Origin: Candidatus Peribacteraceae bacterium
GTDB lineage: Bacteria; Patescibacteriota; Gracilibacteria; Peribacterales; Peribacteraceae
Assembly (NCBI GenBank): GCA_028703835.1
Contig: JAQVMB010000002.1
Coordinates: forward strand, 1 to 64,000
Direction: 5' to 3'
DNA length: 64,000 nucleotides
Position 1 is the first letter of the stretch. Each line of letters begins with the position of its first letter. Positions 51,593 through 58,836 of this stretch are shown in pieces. The position numbers and the translations under genes were made by a program. The notes beneath the pieces were generated by a model. The model was not told the origin of the DNA and did not search any database. It saw only the letters and a list, made by a program, of their open reading frames with translations.

Positions 51593-51799
51593 ATGAAGGT
51601 TTCTTCTGTGGCGCCCGTCGCCTTTGCAGGTCTCCTGCTCCTTGCCGCTTGCTCGTCCAACCAGACCGGCAGCGTGGTGGAGGACACCGTTTCCAGCTCT
51701 TCCGACGCCGTCGTCGAGGACGTGGCTGCCGAAGACAGTCTGGATGTGGATGTTGAGATCGAGGGCGAGGTCGAGGACGAGGCCGAAGCGGCGCTCTGA
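51593..51799 (+). CDS. small acidic lipoprotein (68 aa)
   Basis: Signal peptide with lipobox LLLLAAC, then a mature part of about 48 residues made almost only of Asp, Glu, Val, Ser and Ala (DVDVEIEGEVEDEAEAAL). An extracellular metal-binding or spacer role is possible. Followed by a terminator. Confidence 0.7.
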   Translation: MKVSSVAPVAFAGLLLLAACSSNQTGSVVEDTVSSSSDAVVEDVAAEDSLDVDVEIEGEVEDEAEAAL

Positions 51800-51820
51800 C
51801 ATCATTCCCCGCAACAAAGA

Positions 51821-51857
51821 AATGTATCTTCGCGGAAGCGCAGGTACATTTTTTTTA
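51821..51857 (+). terminator. rho-independent terminator of the small lipoprotein gene
   Basis: AAATGTATCT pairs with AGGTACATTT (about 10 bp with one G-U), followed by a run of seven T. Confidence 0.7.
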
Positions 51858-51862
51858 TGCGC

Positions 51863-53041
51863 TCATGACGGCCTGATGTGCACGTCCGCGCGGAAGGTAC
51901 CCACCGAGCACGTGAGCACGAAGTCTTTCCGCGGATTCTCGAGGGGTCCCAGCCAGTTGGATCCCTGCCGGATCGGCGCACTGACGCCGAAAGCCGGCGC
52001 CTGCAGGAAGGTGGCGCATCCTGATACGCCGTCGGGTGCGATGGCGTACACCCAGGTATCCTTGCCGGCATCGATGGTGAAGGAATCGGGGCTGTAACCG
52101 CGATCCGTGACGTACATGGTGATGATTTGCCGCCCCTGTGCGTCGACTGTCACGTAGGGGTCGTCGGAACCGGATTCTTCCGCTTCGGAACGGAAGGGAA
52201 GGTACCGATCCGGCGAGATGCCCATGAGCGCCAGCCCGTTGCCGACGCTTGTCAGGCCCAGCAGCAGCACGAGGACGCCTGAGAAGCGGAGGAACCACCG
52301 CTCGAACCTTCCTTCCGCGAACGAACTCAGCAGGCTGATGCCGAGCAGGGCGGGGAGCGTGCCGAGGGCGAATGCGAACATGATCAGTCCTCCCCGCAGA
52401 AAACTCCCCGACGTGAGGGCGAGTAATTGCATGGACTGCGTGAAGCCGCAGGGGACGAAGAACGTGAGGGCGCCGAGGAAGAAACCGGCAAAGGGGCTCT
52501 CGCTGCCGGAGAGCGCGTGGAGGCGTTTCGTGAGGAAGCGGGGGAGAGGAATCCGGCAGAATTGCTTCGGGATGAGGCGGAGGATGGAGAGGCCGAGGAT
52601 GACCATCACGGCGGCGATGATGACGGTCAGGAAGCCCGTGGCCACGGAGGAGACGCGGAAGGCCGTCCCGAGGAGGCCGACCAGCCCGCCCAGCACGAAG
52701 TATCCCGCCAAGCGGCCCACGTTGAAGGATGCGAGCGGGAGGAAGCGCTTCCACGGCGCTTCGCTCTCGTGTGTTTCCCGCCAGGCGGCCGCCAGGGAGA
52801 GCAGCAGGCCCCCGACGAGCGCCATGCAGCTGGACGCCGCGGAGGCGAGACCGATGAACGCGATGGCGCCGAAGCCGACGGCTCCGTCGGGAGCGAGAGG
52901 GGCGCCGATGCCGAGGCCGCGGAGCATGCGTGAGAGGACCAGGATGAGGGCCAGCATGCCGAGCAGTTCTATCCAGTACTGCCATCCCCTGTGTTCCCGC
53001 GAGGCGGCACTCTCTGCCGCGGAATGCGATTGGTCGGGCAT
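51863..53041 (-). CDS. TauE/UreH-like membrane protein fused to a cupredoxin-like domain
   Basis: 392 residues: six membrane helices of the sulfite-exporter/CcdA-like (UreH-type) group with the conserved TFFVPCGFTQSMQ and SFNVGRLAGYFVLGG segments, then a soluble outer domain (about 305-392) similar to cupredoxins of heavy-metal transport proteins (MYVTDRGYSPDSFTIDAG, SGCATFLQAPAFG, LTCSVGTFRADV). The two Cys of that copper site are present, the expected Met is Val. Likely metal or thiol-redox handling at the cell surface. Confidence 0.82.
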   Translation of the reverse strand: MPDQSHSAAESAASREHRGWQYWIELLGMLALILVLSRMLRGLGIGAPLAPDGAVGFGAIAFIGLASAASSCMALVGGLLLSLAAAWRETHESEAPWKRFLPLASFNVGRLAGYFVLGGLVGLLGTAFRVSSVATGFLTVIIAAVMVILGLSILRLIPKQFCRIPLPRFLTKRLHALSGSESPFAGFFLGALTFFVPCGFTQSMQLLALTSGSFLRGGLIMFAFALGTLPALLGISLLSSFAEGRFERWFLRFSGVLVLLLGLTSVGNGLALMGISPDRYLPFRSEAEESGSDDPYVTVDAQGRQIITMYVTDRGYSPDSFTIDAGKDTWVYAIAPDGVSGCATFLQAPAFGVSAPIRQGSNWLGPLENPRKDFVLTCSVGTFRADVHIRPS

Positions 53042-53112
53042 AGTGAGGCGTGCATTGTAGCAGATGTCCCCGTCCCACTTCCGTTTTTTGTTTGCTCCAG
53101 TACGCTGTGCCC

Positions 53113-54642
53113 ATGCGGCCGATCCCTGCCACCATGGCCACGCAGCATCCCGACAATGCGGGGGCGCCGTGGTGGAAGGGCGATGCGTTCATCGCGACGC
53201 AGGACGAGATCGAGGAATTGCTGCTGCTCTTCCGGGAGCTGCCGATCGACGAGTACATGTGGGACTGGGAGGGAAAGTACGTGGACGAGGCGGTGGGGGA
53301 GAAGCTCTTTTCCCGCGCCGATGATTTCTTCCGCAAACATCCGCTGGGGGAAGCATTCCGTCTCACGTACCGCATCCCCGCATTCGACGGCGACGCCATG
53401 CACCGCATGGCGCGGGCGTTCATGAACGTGCTGTCGCTCGCCGATCTTGCGCGGGACATCGGCCTGCCGCACGCGCCGGTGACGGAGCTTTTCCTTCCTC
53501 TCACGACGTCCGCGGAGCAACCGCTGCGCGTGCGCCAGGCGTTCCGTGAGGTGGCGGAGTTCCACCGCGCCGTTTTCCATCGCGACCGCGCGGAAGAGGA
53601 TGCGTTGCTGGGACAGATGGACGTGACGCCGCTCGTGGAGGACGTGGCGTCGCTCTTCTCGATCGAAAACATCCTGCGTCCGTACTGGGAAACGCTGCTG
53701 AAGGAAAAGCAGAACATCCGTACCGAGGGGCAGCGGCTCTTCCTCGCCCGTTCCGATCCGGCCATGAACGCGGGGCTCGTGCCCGCCGTCTTGGCCGTGA
53801 AGGTGGCGTTGAGCGCGGCGTCGGAGACGGCGCAGTCGCTCGGTTTTCCCCTGTACCCCATCCTCGGCACGGGCTCCCTGCCGTTCCGCGGGAGCGTCAA
53901 TCCGCAGTACACGGACGTCTTCCTCCGGCAGTACGGCGGGGTGCGGACGTACTCCATCCAATCCGCGTTCCGGTACGATTATCCGCTGGAGGAAGTCCGC
54001 CATGCGTTGGAAGAAATCCGGCGGGAAGCTCCGCTGCGGGAGGTGCAGCCCGTCCCGGCCGCGGACCGGGCGAAGCTGCGGGAACTGGCGGAGATGTTCA
54101 CGTCCATCTGGCAGCCGACGATCGAAGCCATCGCGGGGACGATCAATGCCGTTGCCGCGCACATTCCCTCGCGGCGGGAACGTCTGCAGCATATCGGGCT
54201 GTTCGGGTACAGCCGCGGCGTGGGAAAGGTGCGGTTGCCGCGCGCCATCGGGTTCACTGCGGCGCTCTATTCCCTCGGCGTTCCGCCGGAGCTCATCGCG
54301 ACGGGGCGCGGACTCCTGTGCGCGAAAGAGGCGGGACTCTTCGATCTCGTCGAACGCTACTATCCGGCATTACGTGACGATCTGACGCATGCGGGGAAGT
54401 ACCTCAACCGGGAAAACCTGCATATCCTCGCGGGGGAGCAGGTGGCGTTCGCGGACATCGAACGGGGCGTGGATGCCGTCGAGGAGGCTTTGGATATCGA
54501 ACTCGGCCCCCGGAAGCCGCGTCACCTCATCCATCGCAACCTCACCTCCATCATTTTGCAGCGTTTGCGCAGCAATGCTTCCCGCGAGGCGATCGTCCGG
54601 GACGTGACGGAGGCCGGCGTCATTCGGCGCAGTCTCGGATGA
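53113..54642 (+). CDS. ppcA: archaeal-type phosphoenolpyruvate carboxylase
   Basis: Carboxylates PEP to oxaloacetate. The N-terminal RPIPATMATQHPDNAG is the trademark of the short archaeal-type PEPC (about 500 residues), unlike the 900-residue bacterial type. Further conserved parts: ARSDPAMNAGLVPAVLAVK, GTGSLPFRGSVNPQY, TYSIQSAFRYDY, FGYSRGVGKVRLPRAI. Length 509. TACGCT six bases before the ATG supports this start. With no other central-metabolism gene in the window, its role (anaplerosis or a partial TCA segment) is open. Confidence 0.93.
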   Translation: MRPIPATMATQHPDNAGAPWWKGDAFIATQDEIEELLLLFRELPIDEYMWDWEGKYVDEAVGEKLFSRADDFFRKHPLGEAFRLTYRIPAFDGDAMHRMARAFMNVLSLADLARDIGLPHAPVTELFLPLTTSAEQPLRVRQAFREVAEFHRAVFHRDRAEEDALLGQMDVTPLVEDVASLFSIENILRPYWETLLKEKQNIRTEGQRLFLARSDPAMNAGLVPAVLAVKVALSAASETAQSLGFPLYPILGTGSLPFRGSVNPQYTDVFLRQYGGVRTYSIQSAFRYDYPLEEVRHALEEIRREAPLREVQPVPAADRAKLRELAEMFTSIWQPTIEAIAGTINAVAAHIPSRRERLQHIGLFGYSRGVGKVRLPRAIGFTAALYSLGVPPELIATGRGLLCAKEAGLFDLVERYYPALRDDLTHAGKYLNRENLHILAGEQVAFADIERGVDAVEEALDIELGPRKPRHLIHRNLTSIILQRLRSNASREAIVRDVTEAGVIRRSLG

Positions 54643-54647
54643 CCCGA

Positions 54648-54675
54648 TTGAGCGAGATTCGCATTGCGGTATGAT
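54648..54675 (+). promoter_or_regulatory. grpE promoter
   Basis: TTGAGC, 16-base spacer, TATGAT, six bases to the ATG. No CIRCE element. Confidence 0.55.
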
Positions 54676-54681
54676 GGAGCC

Positions 54682-55236
54682 ATGGAAGCCAAAGCCAAGA
54701 AGCCATTACCGCAGGATCCCGTGGTGCCGCCCGCACACGGCAAACCCGCTACGCCGCGGGGCGATGTGACGGCTTTGCAGCGGGAAATCGCGGAGTTGCA
54801 AGCGCAGGTGAAGCGTTTGACGGATATGGCGGGACGCGCACAGGCGGACCTGCAGAACGCGAAGGCGCGTCTGGACAAGGATGCGGAAGACCTGCGGAAG
54901 TACGCCGCGGAGGGTGCGATCCGCAAGCTGCTGCCGGTCATCGATAATTTCCAGCGGGCATTCCTGCATCTTCCGGAGGATTTGAAATCTCATGAGTGGG
55001 TGAAGGGCGTGGCTGCCATCGAGCAGCATTTCCTGAAGATCGTGTCCGATTTGGGATTACGGAAGATGGAGGTGCTTGGCAAGCCCGTTGATGCTTCCCG
55101 GCATGACGTGTTGATGCAGGGGCCCGGCGCAAATGGTACGGTGATCGAAGTGTTCGAAGAAGGCTACGAGCTCAACGGACGCGTCATCCGCCCCGCCAAG
55201 GTGAAGGCGGGCGACGGGACTTCGTCGCAGTCCTGA
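54682..55236 (+). CDS. grpE: GrpE, nucleotide exchange factor of DnaK
   Basis: 184 residues: a basic/proline N-terminus, a long coiled coil (about 30-85), and the family's core with EGAIRKLLPVIDNFQRAF, EWVKGVAAIEQHFLKIVSDLG, HDVLMQ and the C-terminal beta-wing GTVIEVFEEGYELNGRVIRPAKVKAG. It stands alone; dnaK and dnaJ are not in the window. Start fixed by the promoter. Confidence 0.93.
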   Translation: MEAKAKKPLPQDPVVPPAHGKPATPRGDVTALQREIAELQAQVKRLTDMAGRAQADLQNAKARLDKDAEDLRKYAAEGAIRKLLPVIDNFQRAFLHLPEDLKSHEWVKGVAAIEQHFLKIVSDLGLRKMEVLGKPVDASRHDVLMQGPGANGTVIEVFEEGYELNGRVIRPAKVKAGDGTSSQS

Positions 55237-55240
55237 CCGA

Positions 55241-55516
55241 TTATGCAGCGTCTTCCAAGAGCTCTTTGCAGTGGCGCTTCGTGGCTTTGATGATTTCCAA
55301 ACTGTGGAAATTCCTCGGTTGATGGAGAGGGTCTGCTTGAAGCCCGGCAATTTCCATCGTCAGAGCTTCTATGTCTTTCGGATGCGGCGCCAGTGTCGTT
55401 TTGGCGACTCTGCGGATGAGATTGGCATCGTCCGAAGACAAAGCCCCGCCCAAGTCCACCGCCACCGAATTCTCCAAAAACTTGAGGAAAGAGGGGAGAT
55501 CGGATTGATGAAGCAT
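55241..55516 (-). CDS. hypothetical protein (91 aa)
   Basis: A helical soluble protein (DLPSFLKFLENSVAVDL, ALTMEIAGLQADPL, ATKRHCKELLEDAA), possibly an LtrC- or HEPN-like small helical bundle but no family recognised. A consensus promoter directly upstream with a leaderless start makes it a real gene. It converges with grpE. Confidence 0.7.
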   Translation of the reverse strand: MLHQSDLPSFLKFLENSVAVDLGGALSSDDANLIRRVAKTTLAPHPKDIEALTMEIAGLQADPLHQPRNFHSLEIIKATKRHCKELLEDAA

Positions 55517-55523
55517 TAGATAT

Positions 55524-55552
55524 ATTATAAACTAAATCTTACTATTTGACAA
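55524..55552 (-). promoter_or_regulatory. promoter of the 91-aa gene
   Basis: On the minus strand TTGTCA, 17-base spacer, TATAAT, seven bases to the ATG. Confidence 0.7.
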
Positions 55553-56867
55553 TCTCCCCTTTGAACATCTCTCCTCTCTCTTCGAAGTTCTTGAACAGGC
55601 CGTAGCTGGGAGAGGCTGGCGAGAGAAGAACGATCGGAATGTTGCTGGTTGCTGCCTGCCCTGAGCGGAGTCGAAGGGGTTGCTGGTTACTGGTTGTCTG
55701 CTTCGCAAGTGAAACAGCTTGTTCCATGTGAGAAACATCCCGGATGCTGACAGTGGCAGCCGCCTTTTCCAGAGCAAGGCGGATGCGCGGGCCGCTCTCC
55801 GGGAAGAGGATGACGTTCTGAACGGATGATCGGGCGATGCGTTTGCCGAGTTCGGTGAAGTTGTAGCCGCGGTCTTGGCCGCCGAGGAGGATGGTCGTGA
55901 CGCGGTCGCCGAGGGCATCGAGGGCAGCGATGGCGGATTCCGGCGTCGTGGAAATGGAGTCATCGATCCATTCGAGGCCGTGGTGGAGGCCGAGCGATTG
56001 CAGGCGGTGGGGCAACCCTTGGAAGTCGCGGAAAGCTTCCAGGCATGTTTCCTTGGTGATGCCGAGGTATTCAGCCACTTTCCAGGCGGCGGCCATATTA
56101 CCTGCATTGTGCCGTCCCAGAAGGTGCGTTTCGCCGACGGGCAGGGGAGCGTCGTCCGCCGAGAACTGCATCTTCTTTCCGATGCTCAGAAATGCGATGC
56201 GCTTCGCTCCTTCCTGCTCGACGTTGAAAAAGATGACATCTTCCTCCGTTTGGAAGCGTGCGATGTTCGTCTTTGCGTCCTCGTATGCATCGATGCCGCC
56301 GTGGTAATCCAGGTGTTCGGGGAAGAAGCTCGTAACGACGGCGATGGAGGGGCTCGTCTTGAGGTCCGTCAGTTGGTAGCTGCTCATTTCCAGAACGAAG
56401 AACGTGTCGGGAGCGGCGTGCTCCAATGCGTCCAGGGCCGGGGATCCGATGTTCCCCACGAGGAAGGCATTGCGCCCGTCGGCGATGAGGGCGGCGTGGA
56501 TGAGCGAGGCGGTGGTGCTCTTGCCCTTCGAGCCGGTTACGCCGATGACGACGGCCTCGTCTTCGCGAACCGTATCGAGAAAGATCTGGGTGGCGTTCGT
56601 CATCTTCTCCCGCACGGCGCCGAATGCAGCCTGCGGCGGTATCCCGGGAGACTTGATGATGACGTCGAAGTCGGCCAGGTTCTCCAGCCAACCCGTACCC
56701 AGTCGCCGCCCATGGTGCGCGGCGGAAGGCGGCACATGTTCATCGCTGTCGGCGATGGTGATTTCGCAGTCGGGAACGCGGGTTTCCAGAGCCCGCACCG
56801 TCGCCTGCCCCTCGCGCCCGAAGCCGAGAACGCAGATGTTCTTGCCGGAGAGTTCACGAATATGCAT
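55542..56867 (-). CDS. murD: UDP-N-acetylmuramoyl-L-alanine-glutamate ligase (MurD), with repeat insertion
   Basis: Adds glutamate to UDP-MurNAc-L-Ala in peptidoglycan synthesis. 441 residues: N-terminal Rossmann-like domain (CVLGFGREGQATVRAL), ATP loop GVTGSKGKSTTASL (about 112), EMSSYQL, FFPEHLDYHGG, GRHNAGNMAAAW, GLPHRLQSLG and DDSISTTPESAIAAL. Near residues 393-410 a run QQPLRLRSGQAATSN comes from a dispersed repeat inserted in frame before the last strand. It follows murL by 12 bases; in Xanthomonas the MurL partner, MurD2, attaches L-Glu and not D-Glu. Confidence 0.93.
   Translation of the reverse strand: MHIRELSGKNICVLGFGREGQATVRALETRVPDCEITIADSDEHVPPSAAHHGRRLGTGWLENLADFDVIIKSPGIPPQAAFGAVREKMTNATQIFLDTVREDEAVVIGVTGSKGKSTTASLIHAALIADGRNAFLVGNIGSPALDALEHAAPDTFFVLEMSSYQLTDLKTSPSIAVVTSFFPEHLDYHGGIDAYEDAKTNIARFQTEEDVIFFNVEQEGAKRIAFLSIGKKMQFSADDAPLPVGETHLLGRHNAGNMAAAWKVAEYLGITKETCLEAFRDFQGLPHRLQSLGLHHGLEWIDDSISTTPESAIAALDALGDRVTTILLGGQDRGYNFTELGKRIARSSVQNVILFPESGPRIRLALEKAAATVSIRDVSHMEQAVSLAKQTTSNQQPLRLRSGQAATSNIPIVLLSPASPSYGLFKNFEERGEMFKGEIVK
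55659..55678. repeat. CCCTGAGCGGAGTCGAAGGG element inside murD
   Basis: The element is flanked by heptamers CCAGYAA (minus strand) on both sides. A second copy, differing in two bases, is between tRNA-Leu and the next gene at 58444-58463. Confidence 0.7.
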
Positions 56868-56879
56868 AGCGGTTAGCTG

Positions 56880-58262
56880 TCAGCGTTCAGTGATCAGCTT
56901 GGAAAAGGGCACGGGAACGCAGTGGTCTGCGGAAGGAGTGAGGATTTCGTCGATGAGTTTTTTTGGATCAGGTATGGAGGGAAGGACGTCCTTTTTGAAT
57001 GCCTGCATGACGGGATCATGGTCATATTCTTTGTGTTCCATGGCCAGCAGGAAGGCGGCCTTTGCTTCGTCGGGCGTCCCGACGCACTCGAACGGCTTCA
57101 TCCCTTCGATGCCCCACAGTTCCCGGTAGAGGGGCAGCAGTGCGGCATCCGTGTAGAGGTTTTTCCCGAAGGTTTGAAGGAGAGTTTTCTTCGGGACGAA
57201 TGCGGCGAGAAGGGAGAAGACGAAGGCGCATTTGGGACATTTGCCACACCACAAGTTTCCCTCTCCCCCCCGCCCCTCTCCCGGGGGGAGAGGGGCGCTC
57301 TCCCGGGCGCGGATTTTCCAGTTTTTATTGCAGCTCGTCGTGAGCGGCAGGTATCGCGGGAATTGCGCGAAGAGCTTGGCGATGTGCAGTTCGCTGAGCG
57401 GCCGCAGCAGGCTGAAGCAGGAGATATCCGTTTTCACGAAGGAGCGAAGGTAGTCTTGCATCATTCGTTCAAAAGCGATGCCTTTGCTCCACTGATGGTT
57501 GATCTCTTTCCCGTGGTAGGAAACATTCCCGAAGGAGGCGCTGCGCTCGTTGCTCAGGACGACGGCATCGAAGTCGCCCAGGATCGCGACGATGACGGCG
57601 ACGAAAGACAGGTAGGCGGTGATGGGCACATGGCCGTTCAGCGCTCCCGCGGCGTTCAGTTCGAAGAGTTCTTTCGGGAGGGAGCGGTTCACCGTGAGGA
57701 GCGGCAAACCGGCCTCCTCCGCCAGACGGTCGATGAGCGGGTGCTTGCCGAGGCGCAGGAGCGTGCAGTCAAAGCCAGCTTTCTTCAGCAGCTCCACCGT
57801 CACCATGGAATCCTTGCCGCCGCCGACGGGGACGAGGACTCTTTTCGCGCGGTTTTCTATTGGTGCTTCAGGCGGTTGCTGGGTACTGGGTACTGGTTGC
57901 TGGTTTGCAGGGAAATGGATCAAGCCGTTGAAGTCGATGTTGTTCCGGAAGAAGAATTCCCCCAGACCGTTTTCGTACACCGTGTTCCAGAAGGCCGCTT
58001 CTTCGGGCGAGAGATTCCCCGTCCGGATGGTCATGGTTTTCGGGAGGCAGGTTTTGTAGTAGCTGATCCCGCCCATCAGGTGCAGGGCGCGGAGCGCGTT
58101 GCCCAGGGACGGGGCATCGTCACTGCTGCGCAGGGATTCCATCGGCAGCGTCAGTCTCTCCTTGAACGTGATGTCGTCATCAAGGGAATACGTCAGCGTG
58201 ATGATTCCCGTCTCGGGATCGAAGGCACAGGCATCGAAGATGAATGATTGGTACTGCTTCAT
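56880..58262 (-). CDS. murL: MurL-like UDP-MurNAc-L-Ala-L-Glu epimerase
   Basis: MurL inverts the terminal L-Glu of UDP-MurNAc-L-Ala-L-Glu to D-Glu, using ATP. 460 residues with the PP-loop-like VPVGGGKDSMVTVELLKKAG (about 142), LNGHVPITAYLSF, AVVLSNERSASFGNV, INHQWSKG, FSLLRPLSELHIAKLF, and the Cys motif LWCGKCPKCAFVFSLLA; these match the Xanthomonas MurL family as I know it. murD lies 12 bases downstream. Two low-complexity inserts: NQQPVPSTQQPPEAP (CCAGYAM heptamers) and APLPPGEGRGGEG (GC palindrome). The -10 box TATGCT is nine bases from the ATG. Confidence 0.87.
   Translation of the reverse strand: MKQYQSFIFDACAFDPETGIITLTYSLDDDITFKERLTLPMESLRSSDDAPSLGNALRALHLMGGISYYKTCLPKTMTIRTGNLSPEEAAFWNTVYENGLGEFFFRNNIDFNGLIHFPANQQPVPSTQQPPEAPIENRAKRVLVPVGGGKDSMVTVELLKKAGFDCTLLRLGKHPLIDRLAEEAGLPLLTVNRSLPKELFELNAAGALNGHVPITAYLSFVAVIVAILGDFDAVVLSNERSASFGNVSYHGKEINHQWSKGIAFERMMQDYLRSFVKTDISCFSLLRPLSELHIAKLFAQFPRYLPLTTSCNKNWKIRARESAPLPPGEGRGGEGNLWCGKCPKCAFVFSLLAAFVPKKTLLQTFGKNLYTDAALLPLYRELWGIEGMKPFECVGTPDEAKAAFLLAMEHKEYDHDPVMQAFKKDVLPSIPDPKKLIDEILTPSADHCVPVPFSKLITER
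57271..57297. repeat. GC-rich palindrome inserted in frame in murL
   Basis: CGCCCCTCTCCC-GGG-GGGAGAGGGGCG, a perfect 12-bp stem, just ahead of the conserved CGKCPKC motif. Confidence 0.75.
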
Positions 58263-58311
58263 GGAGTGCACAGCATACCTTACTGATGTTGTGTTTCAGG
58301 AAAATCAACGA

Positions 58312-58397
58312 TGGTGCCGGAGGAGGGAATCGAACCCTCAATGCCTTTCGGCACACGATTTTGAGTCGTGCGCGTCTACCAATTCCGCCACTCCGGC
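58312..58397 (-). tRNA. tRNA-Leu (anticodon CAA), CCA encoded
   Basis: Long variable arm (class II). Acceptor GCCGGAG/CTCCGGC, anticodon loop CTCAAAA, T-arm GGTTCGATTCC, encoded ACCA. Confidence 0.95.
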
Positions 58398-58443
58398 AAG
58401 AGTGATAAAAGCAATGGTACGAGAATGAGCGATGCCTGTCAGG

Positions 58444-58463
58444 TCCTGAGCGCAGTCGAAGGG
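58444..58463. repeat. CCTGAGCGCAGTCGAAGGG element, intergenic copy
   Basis: Second copy of the element found inside murD. Confidence 0.6.
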
Positions 58464-58579
58464 CTGCCACTCCGGCACGGATGTATTGTACAGATGCTCC
58501 CGAGAGAAAGTAATCATCGATCTCCCCTCGCGTCATCAATAGGGCGGAGTTTCATACGGTTTTCGTTCCCCATTCTTTG

Positions 58580-58792
58580 ATGGCTTCCCAACAGGAAGTG
58601 GATCGGCTGAAGAAAGAAGCGGAGCAGAAGAAAAAGTTCGCCGATGAAAAACTGCGGGAGGCGGAAGCGACGTTGGCGAGGCAGAAGGAAAGGGAGGCGG
58701 AGCTGAAGCTGGAGGAAGCTCGGAAGAAAGAGCAGGAAGCACGGAAAAAAGCCGCGGAGAACATAAAGAGGCAGTCGGAGTTGCACAAATAA
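58580..58792 (+). CDS. small coiled-coil protein (70 aa)
   Basis: Almost entirely one charged helix (Lys/Glu/Ala/Arg/Gln heptads), predicted to be a coiled coil end to end; no signal or membrane segment. ATG 58580. No family. The promoter of the downstream protease gene overlaps its last codons. Confidence 0.6.
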   Translation: MASQQEVDRLKKEAEQKKKFADEKLREAEATLARQKEREAELKLEEARKKEQEARKKAAENIKRQSELHK

Positions 58793-58809
58793 ACAAAATA
58801 TAGTATAAT
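58781..58809 (+). promoter_or_regulatory. promoter of the subtilase gene
   Basis: TTGCAC, 17-base spacer, TATAAT. About 27 bases of leader. Confidence 0.65.
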
Positions 58810-58836
58810 ATAAATAACACATACTCCCTTTCCCTT

